Origin: Streptomyces sp. NRRL S-337
Lineage (GTDB): Bacteria; Actinomycetota; Actinomycetes; Streptomycetales; Streptomycetaceae
Reading direction: 5' to 3'
DNA length: 54,561 nt
Assembly (NCBI RefSeq): GCF_000720175.1
Contig: NZ_JOIX01000048.1
Location: 1 to 54,561, forward strand
Shown here: in pieces, positions 41,500 to 50,183 of the stretch
Numbering within the stretch: the first letter of the stretch is position 1
Layout of the letters: every line of letters starts with the position of its first letter
The notes under the pieces: model-generated
Seen by the model: the letters and a program-made list of their open reading frames with translations, nothing else
Databases searched by the model: none
What the model was told of the DNA's origin: nothing
Made by a program: the position numbers and the translations under genes

Positions 41500-43596
41500 T
41501 CAAGCGACCTCGATGCCGTACTCCTGGACCAGGGCCGTGAGGCCGCCGGGGTAGCCCTTGCCGCCGATGACGAAGTCCCAGTCGCCGCCGGGGCGTTGGC
41601 GGAAGGAGCCGAGGACGAGTGCGGTCTCGCCGCGCCGGCCGTCGGAGACCGTCAGCTGGCCCTGCTCCTCCCCCGCGGCGTCCAGCAGCCGGATCCGGGC
41701 GTCGGTGAAGCCGGAGAGGTCGGCGTCGGGGTGGGTCTCGGGGTCGACGGCGGCGACCAGGACCAGCCGGTCGGCGTCCGGTGGCAGCCCCTCGAAGTGC
41801 ACCTGCACGGCGGCCCGGTCGGGGGCGGTGCCGGGCCGCATCCGTACCGAACCGTCCGGCGTGGACGGGTTGTTGTAGAAGACGAAGTGGTCGTCGCTGA
41901 GCACGGTGGTCCCCTTGCAGACCAGGGCGCAGACGTCGAGGGCCACGTCCCCGGACCAGGTCATGCCGAGGACGTTGTGCTCCGGCGTCCCGGAGGAGGT
42001 GTCGGGGGCGGTGGCGGTGCCGGGAGCGGGCGTGCCGAGGCGGCCGCTGAGACCGTAGCGGCCGAGCAGGTCGACGAGTTCGGGGCCGGCGATCAGGCTG
42101 AGCGGTTTGCCGTTGGCGAAGGTGTGCGCGCCGGGGCCGAAGCGGGAGGTGGTCACCAGCACGCCCTTGTTGGCGCCTTCGGCCTGGACGGTGCCGTACA
42201 GGTCGCGGACCGCGGTGGGCGGGACGGTGTTGCGGTAGCGCTTGACCTGCACGACGATCTTCCCGCCGCGGATCGGGTCCGGGTCCAGCGCGTCCACGTC
42301 CACCCCGCCGTCGCCGGACCGCTGGGTGGTGACGGCCTGCATGCCCATCGCGCGGAACAGTTCCGCGATGAGGTTCTCGAAGGCGATCGGGTCCATCTCG
42401 TAGAGGTCCGGCTCGGTCTCGCCGCCGTGTGAGACGACCGTGCCCGCACCGCCGGCGTCGTCCGGCAGCCGTCCGGGCCGTACCGCCGTGCGCTGGTCCG
42501 GGCGGGCGGCGAGCTGCCCGCGCAGGCCGTCGGTCAGGCATTCCACCGCGCTGACCCGGTCGAGATGGAGGGCGGCGAAGGCGCTGCGCGGGGCCATGAC
42601 GGTGGCGAGGTACACCTGCGCGGGGCGGCCGGTCGCCGGGTCGACGTCGTCCACGAAGCCGTTGAGCGCCACCGAGTCCAGCGCACCGTACGTGTCGGCG
42701 GCGAAGAGGTCCCGCAGGACCAGCAGCATGCTCTGGGCCAGGACGTCGCGGTAGAGCGCCCGGCGCTGGGCGGCCGGCCGGGCGGTCTCCTTCTCCTGGT
42801 CGGTGCTGGCCTGGTACCGGACGGCCTTGGTCTCCGGGACGACGTCGTAGCCGGGCAGTTCCCAGTCCAGGACGAGCTGGCGGGCGGTCGGCTCGTAGGC
42901 GGCGGTGACCCGGCGGGGGAACCCCTCCGGCCAGGCGGTGGAGGCGTAGAGCGCGGCGGAGAAGTACTCGACGGCGGCCTCGGCGTCGCCGTTGCGCAGC
43001 CCGGTCAGCAGCTCCGCTATGCCGGCGTTGTGCTGCCGGATCTCGGCCAGCGCACCGGCGGCCCACTGGTCGTACTGCCGCCGGTAGGCCGCGAGTTGGT
43101 TCTGCCGCTGGCGTTCGGCGGCCTGGGCTGCGTACCAGTCCTGTTCGTACCGGGCACGGGCCTCCTCCTGAGCACGGTCGCGGCGGGCCGCGCCCAGGTG
43201 CCGGCCGCCGGTGGGCGCCTGATAGCGGGCCGGATCCGGCATCGCTACGGGGGTGGCGAGGGCGCCCGGCGCGAACTCCTCGATGTGCTCGGGGCGCAGC
43301 AGCGCGGCGGCGGTGAACGCCGGGGCCCGGCAGCCGTCGGCGAGCAGGCCGGTGAGCACGGCGACCCGCGCGTCCAGTTCCTCGGTCCGGCGGCGGGCGT
43401 CCGCCTCGCGCTGCTGCCGGTAAGCCGCCTGGCGTTCCCGGTGCAGCCGCGCCATGGCCCGCTCGGCGTCGCGGGCCTGCCGTTCCTGGTCGCGCTGCGC
43501 CTGGGCGTACGCGCGGCGCTGGGCTTCCTCCCGGCGCTGCTGCTGGCGCTGCGCCTCGGCCCAGACGGCCATTAATCCATGGGAACGGCGGCTCAT
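41500..43596 (-). CDS. Mrr-like restriction endonuclease fused to a C-terminal TerD domain
   Basis: 698 residues in three parts. Residues 1-180 are coiled coil rich in Arg/Gln/Glu. Residues about 400-515 form an Mrr-type PD-(D/E)xK nuclease: DPIAFENLIAELFRAMGMQAVTTQRSGDGGVDVDAL with Asp433, and IVVQVKRY with Gln450-Val-Lys452 (the QxK variant). Residues about 530-698 are a TerD domain (VLGMTWSGDVALDVCALVC, then a calcium-type DDHFVFYNNPSTPDGSV and WDFVIGGKGYPGG). TerD proteins are calcium-binding and linked to stress, tellurite and phage responses. Codon 8 from ATG 43596 is TTA, with an alternative ATG (43572) just after it. Confidence 0.9.
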   Translation of the reverse strand: MSRRSHGLMAVWAEAQRQQQRREEAQRRAYAQAQRDQERQARDAERAMARLHRERQAAYRQQREADARRRTEELDARVAVLTGLLADGCRAPAFTAAALLRPEHIEEFAPGALATPVAMPDPARYQAPTGGRHLGAARRDRAQEEARARYEQDWYAAQAAERQRQNQLAAYRRQYDQWAAGALAEIRQHNAGIAELLTGLRNGDAEAAVEYFSAALYASTAWPEGFPRRVTAAYEPTARQLVLDWELPGYDVVPETKAVRYQASTDQEKETARPAAQRRALYRDVLAQSMLLVLRDLFAADTYGALDSVALNGFVDDVDPATGRPAQVYLATVMAPRSAFAALHLDRVSAVECLTDGLRGQLAARPDQRTAVRPGRLPDDAGGAGTVVSHGGETEPDLYEMDPIAFENLIAELFRAMGMQAVTTQRSGDGGVDVDALDPDPIRGGKIVVQVKRYRNTVPPTAVRDLYGTVQAEGANKGVLVTTSRFGPGAHTFANGKPLSLIAGPELVDLLGRYGLSGRLGTPAPGTATAPDTSSGTPEHNVLGMTWSGDVALDVCALVCKGTTVLSDDHFVFYNNPSTPDGSVRMRPGTAPDRAAVQVHFEGLPPDADRLVLVAAVDPETHPDADLSGFTDARIRLLDAAGEEQGQLTVSDGRRGETALVLGSFRQRPGGDWDFVIGGKGYPGGLTALVQEYGIEVA

Positions 43597-43799
43597 GTCG
43601 ACTCTTCGTCCTCCCCCCGGGGCGGCGGCCCCCGGCACCCTGTGGAAGCGGTTTCACCAGCGCTGTTGCGGCTGACCGTCGCAGTCGACTCTAGCGGGAG
43701 CGGGTGCCGGGACGGTGGGGGACGAGGCGTTTCCGGCGGACCGTTACGACGCGGGGGCGTTGCCGGGGCGGGGACGTCGCCGGCGCGGGGAGGCTCCCG
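43597..43799. other. Upstream region of the Mrr-TerD gene
   Basis: About 200 bp between two minus-strand genes. A GGGGGGAGGACG stretch lies 12 or more bp from the chosen start. No palindrome of note and no gene. Confidence 0.4.
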
Positions 43800-44141
43800 T
43801 CAGGCGGCGGCCGCCCTCCTCGCGGCGGCGGTCTCCGAGACGTCGTAGTCGGCGCCGACTCCGGGCACCAGGACGCAGTCGCCGTCGATGTGCCGGGTGC
43901 GCAGCGGCAGGATCTCCTGGTACGCGGGAGAGTCGTACCAGGCCCGGGCCTCGTCGATGCCGGGGAATTCGATGACGACGACGAAGCCCGGCCACTCGCC
44001 CTCGCGCACCTCGACCTGCGCGTTGTGCACCCGGAAGCGTCCGCCGAAGGGGTCCAGGGTCGGCTGGATCCGGTCCAGGTACACGGCGATGTCCGGGTGC
44101 GGGGCGGTGGGGCGGAGGTGGGCGATGGCGAACGCGCTCAT
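43800..44141 (-). CDS. DUF1330 family protein
   Basis: 113 residues of the dimeric ferredoxin-like DUF1330 family. Motifs FAIAHLRPTAPHPDIAVYLDRIQPTLDPFGGRFRVHN, then FVVVIEFPGIDEARAWYDSPAYQEILPLRTRH. Function unknown; relatives are small alpha-beta barrel proteins sometimes near catabolic genes. ATG 44141 has GAAAGG upstream; an in-frame ATG at 44228 would add an atypical leader. Confidence 0.88.
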   Translation of the reverse strand: MSAFAIAHLRPTAPHPDIAVYLDRIQPTLDPFGGRFRVHNAQVEVREGEWPGFVVVIEFPGIDEARAWYDSPAYQEILPLRTRHIDGDCVLVPGVGADYDVSETAAARRAAAA

Positions 44142-44329
44142 GGGACTGCCTTTCCGTGGGGGCTCCGGCGGGTGCTGCCGTCCACGCTTCCAGGCCACCT
44201 CCACGGGGTCGATTACCTCCGGGGTCATCTGCCTGGCGTCCCCCGGGCCGTCAGGTGAGCACGGCGCGAGGACGGCGCCACAGCCAACCGCTCAGGCACG
44301 CATGGCGGCTGAGGAGTGACGAGGGTTCC

Positions 44330-45892
44330 TCAGATCGCTCCCCCGCGCTCCGCCCAGTACGGGTCCCGCAGTCGTCGTTTGAAGAGCTTGCCGGACTCGT
44401 CGCGCGGGAGCCGCTGCTCGAAGACGACGGCCCGCGGGACCTTGTAGCCGGCGAGCCGCTCGGCGACGTGGCCGCGTACCGCTTCCGCGGTGAGGCGTAC
44501 GCCGGGTTCGGTCTCCAGGTGCGCGGCGAGGACCTCGCCGAACTCCTCGTCGGGGATGCCGAACACCGCGGCGTCCCGCACCCCGTCCAGGGCCAGCAGC
44601 GCGGCCTCGATCTCCGCGGGGTAGATGTTGACGCCGCCGGAGATGACCATGTCGTTGCGGCGGTCGCTGAGGTAGAGGTAGCCGTCCGCGTCGAGATGGC
44701 CGATGTCGCCGATGGTGACGTACCCGGGCAGGCCCGGCGCCTCCATGGCGGCGCGTTTGGCGGGGTCGCCGAGATAGGTGAACTGCGGCCAGTCCTCGGA
44801 CGGTTTGAGGTAGACGTCACCGGTGGCGCCGGGCGGCAGCGGCTGCCCGTCGGGGCCGAAGACGGCGATGTCGCCGGTCCCGCTCGCCCGGCCGACGGTG
44901 CCGGGGTGGGCCAGCCACTCCGCGCTGTCGCACCAGGTCACCGCGCCGGTCTCGCTGCCGCCGTAGTACTCCCGGAGGACCGGTCCCAGCCAGTCGATCA
45001 TGGCGTGTTTCACATGCGGCGGACAGGGCGCGGCGGCGTGCACCACGGAGGTGAGCGACGACAGGTCGTAGCGTTCGCGGACGTCCTTGGGGAGGCGCAG
45101 CAGCCGTACGAACATCGTGGGTACGACCTGTACCTGCTCGATGCGGTGCCGCTCGATGAGGCGCAGGAATTCCTCGGCGTCGAAGCGCGGCATCAGGGTG
45201 ATGTCGAGGCCGGCGGCGAGCGCGAGGACGGCGTGCTGGCTGGGGGACGCGTGGTAGAGCGGCGCGGGGATGAGCGTACGGCCGCCGGGGGCCACCGCGA
45301 AGTACTCCAGGAACCGCTGTACGGCCTGGTCGAGCCGGTCCGGTGCGACGGGGGCGCGCAGAACTCCCTTGGGACGTCCGGTGGTTCCGGAGCTGTAGAT
45401 GACGGTGGGCGGGCGTTCCGCGGCGGGCCGGTCGAGCGGCTCGTGGCCGGCCAGCCAGTCGTCGAGCAGCGGGTGCGCACCGGTGGGCGGGGGCGCGGCG
45501 GTGCCGCAGGCGGCCGCCACCCCGGCGGGTACCGCCACCTCGACGAGGCGTACGCCCTCCGGCAGTACGGCGGCCACCTGGTCCAGCAGGTCGGTGTGGA
45601 CGAAGACCAGCTTGCTGCCGCTGTCGGTGAGCACGTGCCGCAGGTCGTCGTGGCGGAAGTGCCAGTTGACGGGGACCGCGCAGGCGCCGAGCAGGGCGGC
45701 GCCGGCGGTGATCTCCAGATGCGCGGGCTCGTTGCGGAGGACCACGGCGATCCGGTCGCCGGGGTCGACTCCCGCCTCTCGTAAGCCGCTTGCGATCCGC
45801 GCCGCGCGGTCGGCGAACTCGGGGTAGCCGCGCTCCTGCCCCGCGCAGCGGATGGCGGGGGCGCCGGCGGCGATCGGGGCGACGGCTTCCAT
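44330..45892 (-). CDS. Acyl-CoA synthetase (AMP-forming ligase)
   Basis: 520 residues of the ANL superfamily. P-loop-like YSSGTTGRPKGV, then YYGGSETGAVTW, GDIGHLDADGYLYLSDRRNDMVISGGVNIYP and a C-terminal lysine motif RDESGKLFKRRL. It activates a carboxylic acid with ATP and loads it onto CoA. The chain-length pocket cannot be read with confidence; the FAxxHR-type N-terminus and overall length suggest medium- or long-chain fatty acids or an aromatic acid. Start ATG 45892 follows GGAGG. It may feed the acyl-CoA dehydrogenases elsewhere in the cell. Confidence 0.9.
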   Translation of the reverse strand: MEAVAPIAAGAPAIRCAGQERGYPEFADRAARIASGLREAGVDPGDRIAVVLRNEPAHLEITAGAALLGACAVPVNWHFRHDDLRHVLTDSGSKLVFVHTDLLDQVAAVLPEGVRLVEVAVPAGVAAACGTAAPPPTGAHPLLDDWLAGHEPLDRPAAERPPTVIYSSGTTGRPKGVLRAPVAPDRLDQAVQRFLEYFAVAPGGRTLIPAPLYHASPSQHAVLALAAGLDITLMPRFDAEEFLRLIERHRIEQVQVVPTMFVRLLRLPKDVRERYDLSSLTSVVHAAAPCPPHVKHAMIDWLGPVLREYYGGSETGAVTWCDSAEWLAHPGTVGRASGTGDIAVFGPDGQPLPPGATGDVYLKPSEDWPQFTYLGDPAKRAAMEAPGLPGYVTIGDIGHLDADGYLYLSDRRNDMVISGGVNIYPAEIEAALLALDGVRDAAVFGIPDEEFGEVLAAHLETEPGVRLTAEAVRGHVAERLAGYKVPRAVVFEQRLPRDESGKLFKRRLRDPYWAERGGAI

Positions 45893-46212
45893 GGGACCTC
45901 CAGTGGCTGCGGCCGGGCGGCTCATTGAACAGCCAACCGCGGCGGTCCACCAGGTCCGGTGCACCCGAGGGGGCCGGTGGAAAGCCCGACCGTATGCATC
46001 TCGGCCAACCAACGACGGCCACTTTGCTCCGATCAATGAGCTTATACACCCCGCCCGGCGCCCCCTACAACGCCAACTTCCCTCCCAGGTGCTCCGATGT
46101 TTGTCGCGCCCCGGGGGTTCCGGTCGCGGGGCCGGGCCTGCACCATGCGGGAGGACACGGGAGGCGCGCACCCGGTTCGCCGACGGGACCATCCGACCCG
46201 AGGGAGCGAGCG
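45893..46212. other. Divergent promoter region of acyl-CoA ligase and fucosidase
   Basis: 320 bp. A relatively AT-rich stretch, CACTTTGCTCC...CAATGAGCTTATA near 46018-46045, could hold a promoter. The fucosidase ATG at 46213 follows GAGGGAGCGAG. No gene is supportable and no perfect operator is seen. Confidence 0.4.
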
Positions 46213-48042
46213 ATGCACAGCCGCACGAGACCGTTCCGGAGACTGCGAGTCGTGGTAGCGCTGGCCGCGCTGCTGCTGGCGGCGGGCGGCTCAGGGGCCG
46301 CCGCCGCGCCTTCGCCGCGGCCCGCCGAGGGACCCGGCACCAACCATGCGACCGACGACCCGTTCACCGCGCCGCGCACCGCGTGGTGGCGCACGGACCG
46401 CTTCGGGATGTTCATCCACTTCGGCGCGTACTCGAACCTGGAAGGCGAGTACCCGCGGCCGGACGGCACGGTCTGCCGCAACGCGGAGTGGATCGAGCGC
46501 GAGTGCGGCATTCCGCGGGCCGAGTACGAGAAGCAGGCCGCCACCTTCGACCCGTCCGGCTTCGACGCCGAGGCGATCGTCCGGACCGCCAAGGAGGCCG
46601 GGCAGCGCTACCTCGTCATCACCGCCAAGCACCATGACGGCTATGCGATGTGGCCGACCCGGCAGAACACCTGGAACCTGCGGGACCACTCCGCGTTCGA
46701 CAAGCGCCGCGACATCCTCGCCGAGCTGAAGCGGGCCGCCGACGCCGCCGGCATCAGGCTCGGCTTCTACTATTCGATCTGGGACTGGCACGACCCGGAC
46801 TTCGCCGGCCCGGCGACCTTCCCGCGGTACAAGAAGCGGATGTAGGGCCAGCTCAAGGAGCTGATCGAGAACTACGACCCGGCGCTGCTGTGGTTCGACG
46901 GCGAGTGGGACGCGGACCGCCCCACCAACCGATGGTCCCGCCGGGACGGCGCCGAGCTCCAGGCGTATCTGCACCGTCTGAAGCCGGACCTGATCGTCAA
47001 CAACCGCGTCGGCAAGCGCGACGTGGTCGACGGGGACTTCGGCACGCCGGAGCAGGAGATCCCCGCCGAGCCGGTGGACGGCCAGCTGTGGGAGAGCTGT
47101 ATGACGCTCAACGACCATTGGGGGTACGCCCGTTACGACAGCAACTGGAAGTCGGCGACGACCGTCGTCCGCGATCTGCTGGACGTGGCGAGCCGGGGCG
47201 GCAACTACCTGCTGAACGTGGGGCCCGACCGGCTCGGCCGGATCCCGCAGCCGTCCGTCGACCGGCTGCGGGCGACCAGACGCTGGCTGGCCGCCCACGG
47301 GCAGGGCGCCGCGGTGTACGGCGCCGGGCACACCGGACTGGTCGCCGCCCCGCCGTGGGGCGCGGTCTCCCGGCGCGGCGACGAGCTGTACGCCTCGGTC
47401 ACGTCGTGGCCCGCGGCCGGGAAGGCGCTCCATCTGACCGCGCGGGCACCCTTCCGGATCACCGCGGCCCGGGTGCTGGGCAGCGCCCGGCCGGTGACGG
47501 TGGTCCGGGCCGGCGACGGCTATGACCTCACGCCGTCGGGCCCGGCCCCCGATTCGCTGGCGAGCGTCCTCCGGCTGACGATCGAGCCGCCGCCGGAGGC
47601 GCCCGCCGGCACCGGCACCGGACTGACCGCGCGGAGCTGGGCGAACGACTCCTTCACCGGCCCGCCCGCGGTGACCGGCGTCGATCCGACGGTGAACAAG
47701 TCCTACCGCTTCGACGGCTCGCCGGATCCCGGCGTCCCCGCCGATCACTTCAGCACCCGCTGGACCGGCTTCCTCCAGCCGCGCTTCGACGAGACGTACA
47801 CCCTCACCACCGTCTCGGACGACACCGTGCGGCTGTGGCTCGACGGCAGGCTGCTGATCGACAGCGCGACCCCGCACGGCCCGAAGGTGGACAAGGCCAC
47901 GATCACCTTGCAGGCCGGCCACCGGCACCGCATCCGGATCGACCACACGGAGCGGACCGGTGAGGCGCATATGAAACTGCTGTGGTCGAGCCCGAGCCAG
48001 TCCCAGCAGATCGTGCCGCAGCGCCGGCTCTACCCGGGCTGA
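46213..48042 (+). pseudogene. Secreted GH29 alpha-L-fucosidase with PA14 domain, interrupted by an in-frame amber codon
   Basis: The frame would encode 609 residues but TAG replaces codon 211 (46843-46845). Signal peptide about 1-32 (LRVVVALAALLLAAGGSGAAAAP). GH29 motifs before the stop: FGMFIHFGAYSNLEGEYP, KHHDGYAMWPT, KLRLGFYYSIWDWHDPDF. After it come the nucleophile region LLWFDGEWD (Asp229), NNRVGKRD, GGNYLLNVGPD and a PA14 domain (about 470-605). The stop falls 18 residues before the nucleophile, so a truncated product would be inactive. AAG-to-TAG from a Lys at MKGQLKEL is a plausible mutation. No frameshift is seen, so readthrough or a sequencing error cannot be excluded. Confidence 0.85.
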
Positions 48043-48201
48043 TCCCTGACGGCTGATGCCCGGCGACTGTTGCCCGAGGGCTGATGAGCGACCGGGCGGC
48101 CCGCGTGACGCCGGCGCACCCGCGGTCTTCGGTGCCTGGGCGGGCGTCGGCCCTGACCCTGGAGGGTGCTACCCCAAGGGTCAGGGCCGACGTCCGAGCG
48201 G
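48043..48201. other. Region downstream of the fucosidase
   Basis: About 160 bp dominated by one large hairpin; no gene. Confidence 0.5.
48145..48192. terminator. Large perfect hairpin after the fucosidase gene
   Basis: CGTCGGCCCTGACCCT (48145-48160) and AGGGTCAGGGCCGACG (48177-48192) form a perfect 16-bp stem with a 16-nt loop that can itself fold (GGGT-GCT-ACCC). It may end transcription from both sides. Confidence 0.8.
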
Positions 48202-48426
48202 TCAGTCGATGCCGCGGAAGATGTGCGGCTCGCCGGGATCGTCGTCACAGCCGGCCAGTCGCACCGGCCCGCAACGGTCCCAGAATTCGAGGTTACGGAC
48301 TTCCTTGATCCGACCTGGTCGCTCGCCCGCCTGCTTCAGCCGGGGTTGCTTGGGTTGAACCTTGTGCACAGCCACCACGCACTCCTTCATCGAGGTATTG
48401 GTCCGACGCGGTGGCGCCTTGTTCAC
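48202..48426 (-). CDS. Small hypothetical protein, second of a coupled pair
   Basis: Up to 74 residues from GTG 48426, or 55-58 from GTGs at 48369-48378 that follow an AAGGAG. The C-terminal half NLEFWDRCGPVRLAGCDDDPGEPHIF has coding-like composition with two Cys. Its GTG overlaps the stop of the ORF upstream (GTGA). Codon use is less GC-biased than neighbours. No family is recognised. Confidence 0.45.
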   Translation of the reverse strand: MNKAPPRRTNTSMKECVVAVHKVQPKQPRLKQAGERPGRIKEVRNLEFWDRCGPVRLAGCDDDPGEPHIFRGID

Positions 48427-48566
48427 AGAGCGGGAAGTCGGCCAAGGTTTGTGGCGTTCCCGCGACGGGCCAATGGTGTTGGCGTCTCCCAGATAGGTCG
48501 TCCGTCGACCCTCAGGGTAACTACGGCGCTCGCGTCGCGCTCGACGTTTTCCGGCGAGATGGTCAT
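48423..48566 (-). CDS. Small hypothetical protein, first of a coupled pair
   Basis: 47 residues from ATG 48566: MTISPENVERDASAVVTLRVD followed by GRPIWETPTPLARRGNATNLGRL. Third-position GC is lower than average, hinting at transfer or decay. The frame extends upstream to 48752 across the start of the next plus-strand gene, so the start is uncertain. It overlaps the following ORF by 4 bp. No function can be assigned. Confidence 0.35.
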   Translation of the reverse strand: MTISPENVERDASAVVTLRVDGRPIWETPTPLARRGNATNLGRLPAL

Positions 48567-48701
48567 GTCGCCGGAAGGCGGGAATAGCGCCCCCTTGGGA
48601 GACCGGGCCGGCAAAGCCACAATGTGAGGTACATCACACACTCGAACGGCTCTCAGGTTGCTGCAATTGCCCCGATCCGTACGCTGGAGGGTGACTGGCG
48701 A

Positions 48702-50183
48702 GTGACCGCGCGGACGGAGTGTTCCCGGGTGCGCGGCGGCAGTGCTACCCATGGGCGGGTGGCATGGTTCTCGGATTCCGGTTACTGGCTCGGCCGGCTG
48801 GTCTTCCAGCGGCTGCTGGCCGTTCTCTATCTGCTCGCGTTCCTCGCGGCACTACGGCAGTTCCGGGCGCTCATGGGGGCGCGCGGGATGCTGCCGGTGC
48901 CCGAGTTCGTGGCGCGGGTGCCGTTCCGCTTGGCGCCGTCGGTGTTCCACTGGCGCTACTCGGACCGCTTCTTCGCGGGCTGGTGCCGGGCCGGGATGGT
49001 GCTGTCGGCGGCGGTGGCGGCGGGCGTCGCGGACGCCGTACCGCTCTGGGCGTCGATGGTGCTGTGGGCCGTGCTCTGGGCGCTGTACCTGTCGATCGTG
49101 AACGTCGGGCAGACCTGGTACAGCTTCGGCTGGGAGTCGCTGCTGCTGGAGTCTGGCTGCCTGGCGGTGTTCCTCGGCAACGCCGACACCGCGCCGCCGG
49201 TGCTGATCATGTGGCTGCTGCGCTGGGTGCTGTTCCGGGTGGAGTTCGGTGCCGGCCTGATCAAGATGCGCGGTGATCGCTGCTGGCGGGATCTGACCTG
49301 CCTCTACTACCACCACGAGACCCAGCCGATGCCCGGCCCGCTGAGCTGGTTCTTCCACCACCTGCCCAAACCCCTGCACAAGGTCGAGGTGGCCGCCAAC
49401 CACGTCGCCCAACTCGTCCTGCCCGTGCTGCTGTTCACCCCGCAGCCGATCGCCGGCTGGGCGGCCGCCGCGATGGTGGTCACCCAGCTGTGGCTGGTGC
49501 TGTCCGGCAACTTCGCCTGGCTGAACTGGGTGACCATCGCGCTCGCCGCGTCCGTCGCCGCCCCCCTGTGGGCGCAGCCCGATACGCCGCTGCCCGGCGC
49601 TCCCCTCTGGTTCGAGGTCCTGGTCCTGATCGCCACCGCCGGCGTCGCCTGGCTCAGCTACCGACCGGCCCGCAACCTGCTCACCCGGCAGCAGATGATG
49701 AACACCTCCTACGAGGCACTGCACCTGGTCAACTCCTACGGCGCCTTCGGCAGCATCACCCGGGTACGCCGGGAGATCGTCATCGAGGGCACGGCGGACG
49801 CGGTGACCGGGCCCGGGACGACCTGGCAGGCGTACGAATTCCACGGCAAGCCGGGCGATGTGCGCCGGGTGCCGCGCCAGTTCGCGCCGTATCACCTGCG
49901 GCTGGACTGGCTGATGTGGTTCGCCGCGCTGTCCCCGGCCTACGCACGGTCCTGGTTCGTCCCGCTCGTGGCGCGGCTGCTGGAGAACGACCGGGACACC
50001 CTGCGGCTGCTGCGCACCAATCCGTTCCCCGACCTGCCGCCGGCCCGGATCCGCGCCCGGGTCTTCCGCTACCGCTTCACGACGTGGCAGGAACGGCGGG
50101 AGACCGGAGCGTGGTGGCATCGCACCGAGGAGCGGGAGTTCCTGGCGCCGATCGGGCGGTCAGCTCTGTCCGGAAGGCGCTGA
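48702..50183 (+). CDS. Lipase maturation factor family membrane protein (LMF1-like)
   Basis: 493 residues with about 6-7 membrane spans: LLAVLYLLAFLAALRQF, GMVLSAAVAAGVADAVPLW, MVLWAVLWALYLSIVNV, LLESGCLAVFLG and others. Family motifs include NVGQTWYSFGWESLLLE, RVEFGAGLIKMRGDRCWRDLTCLYYHHETQPMPGPLSWFFHHLP and NTSYEALHLVNSYGAFGSITRVRREIVIEGT. Eukaryotic LMF1 folds lipases in the ER; the bacterial role is unproven. The GTG at 48702 has GGAGGG 10 bp upstream. Its last 107 bp overlap the end of the convergent TPR gene. Confidence 0.88.
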   Translation: MTARTECSRVRGGSATHGRVAWFSDSGYWLGRLVFQRLLAVLYLLAFLAALRQFRALMGARGMLPVPEFVARVPFRLAPSVFHWRYSDRFFAGWCRAGMVLSAAVAAGVADAVPLWASMVLWAVLWALYLSIVNVGQTWYSFGWESLLLESGCLAVFLGNADTAPPVLIMWLLRWVLFRVEFGAGLIKMRGDRCWRDLTCLYYHHETQPMPGPLSWFFHHLPKPLHKVEVAANHVAQLVLPVLLFTPQPIAGWAAAAMVVTQLWLVLSGNFAWLNWVTIALAASVAAPLWAQPDTPLPGAPLWFEVLVLIATAGVAWLSYRPARNLLTRQQMMNTSYEALHLVNSYGAFGSITRVRREIVIEGTADAVTGPGTTWQAYEFHGKPGDVRRVPRQFAPYHLRLDWLMWFAALSPAYARSWFVPLVARLLENDRDTLRLLRTNPFPDLPPARIRARVFRYRFTTWQERRETGAWWHRTEEREFLAPIGRSALSGRR

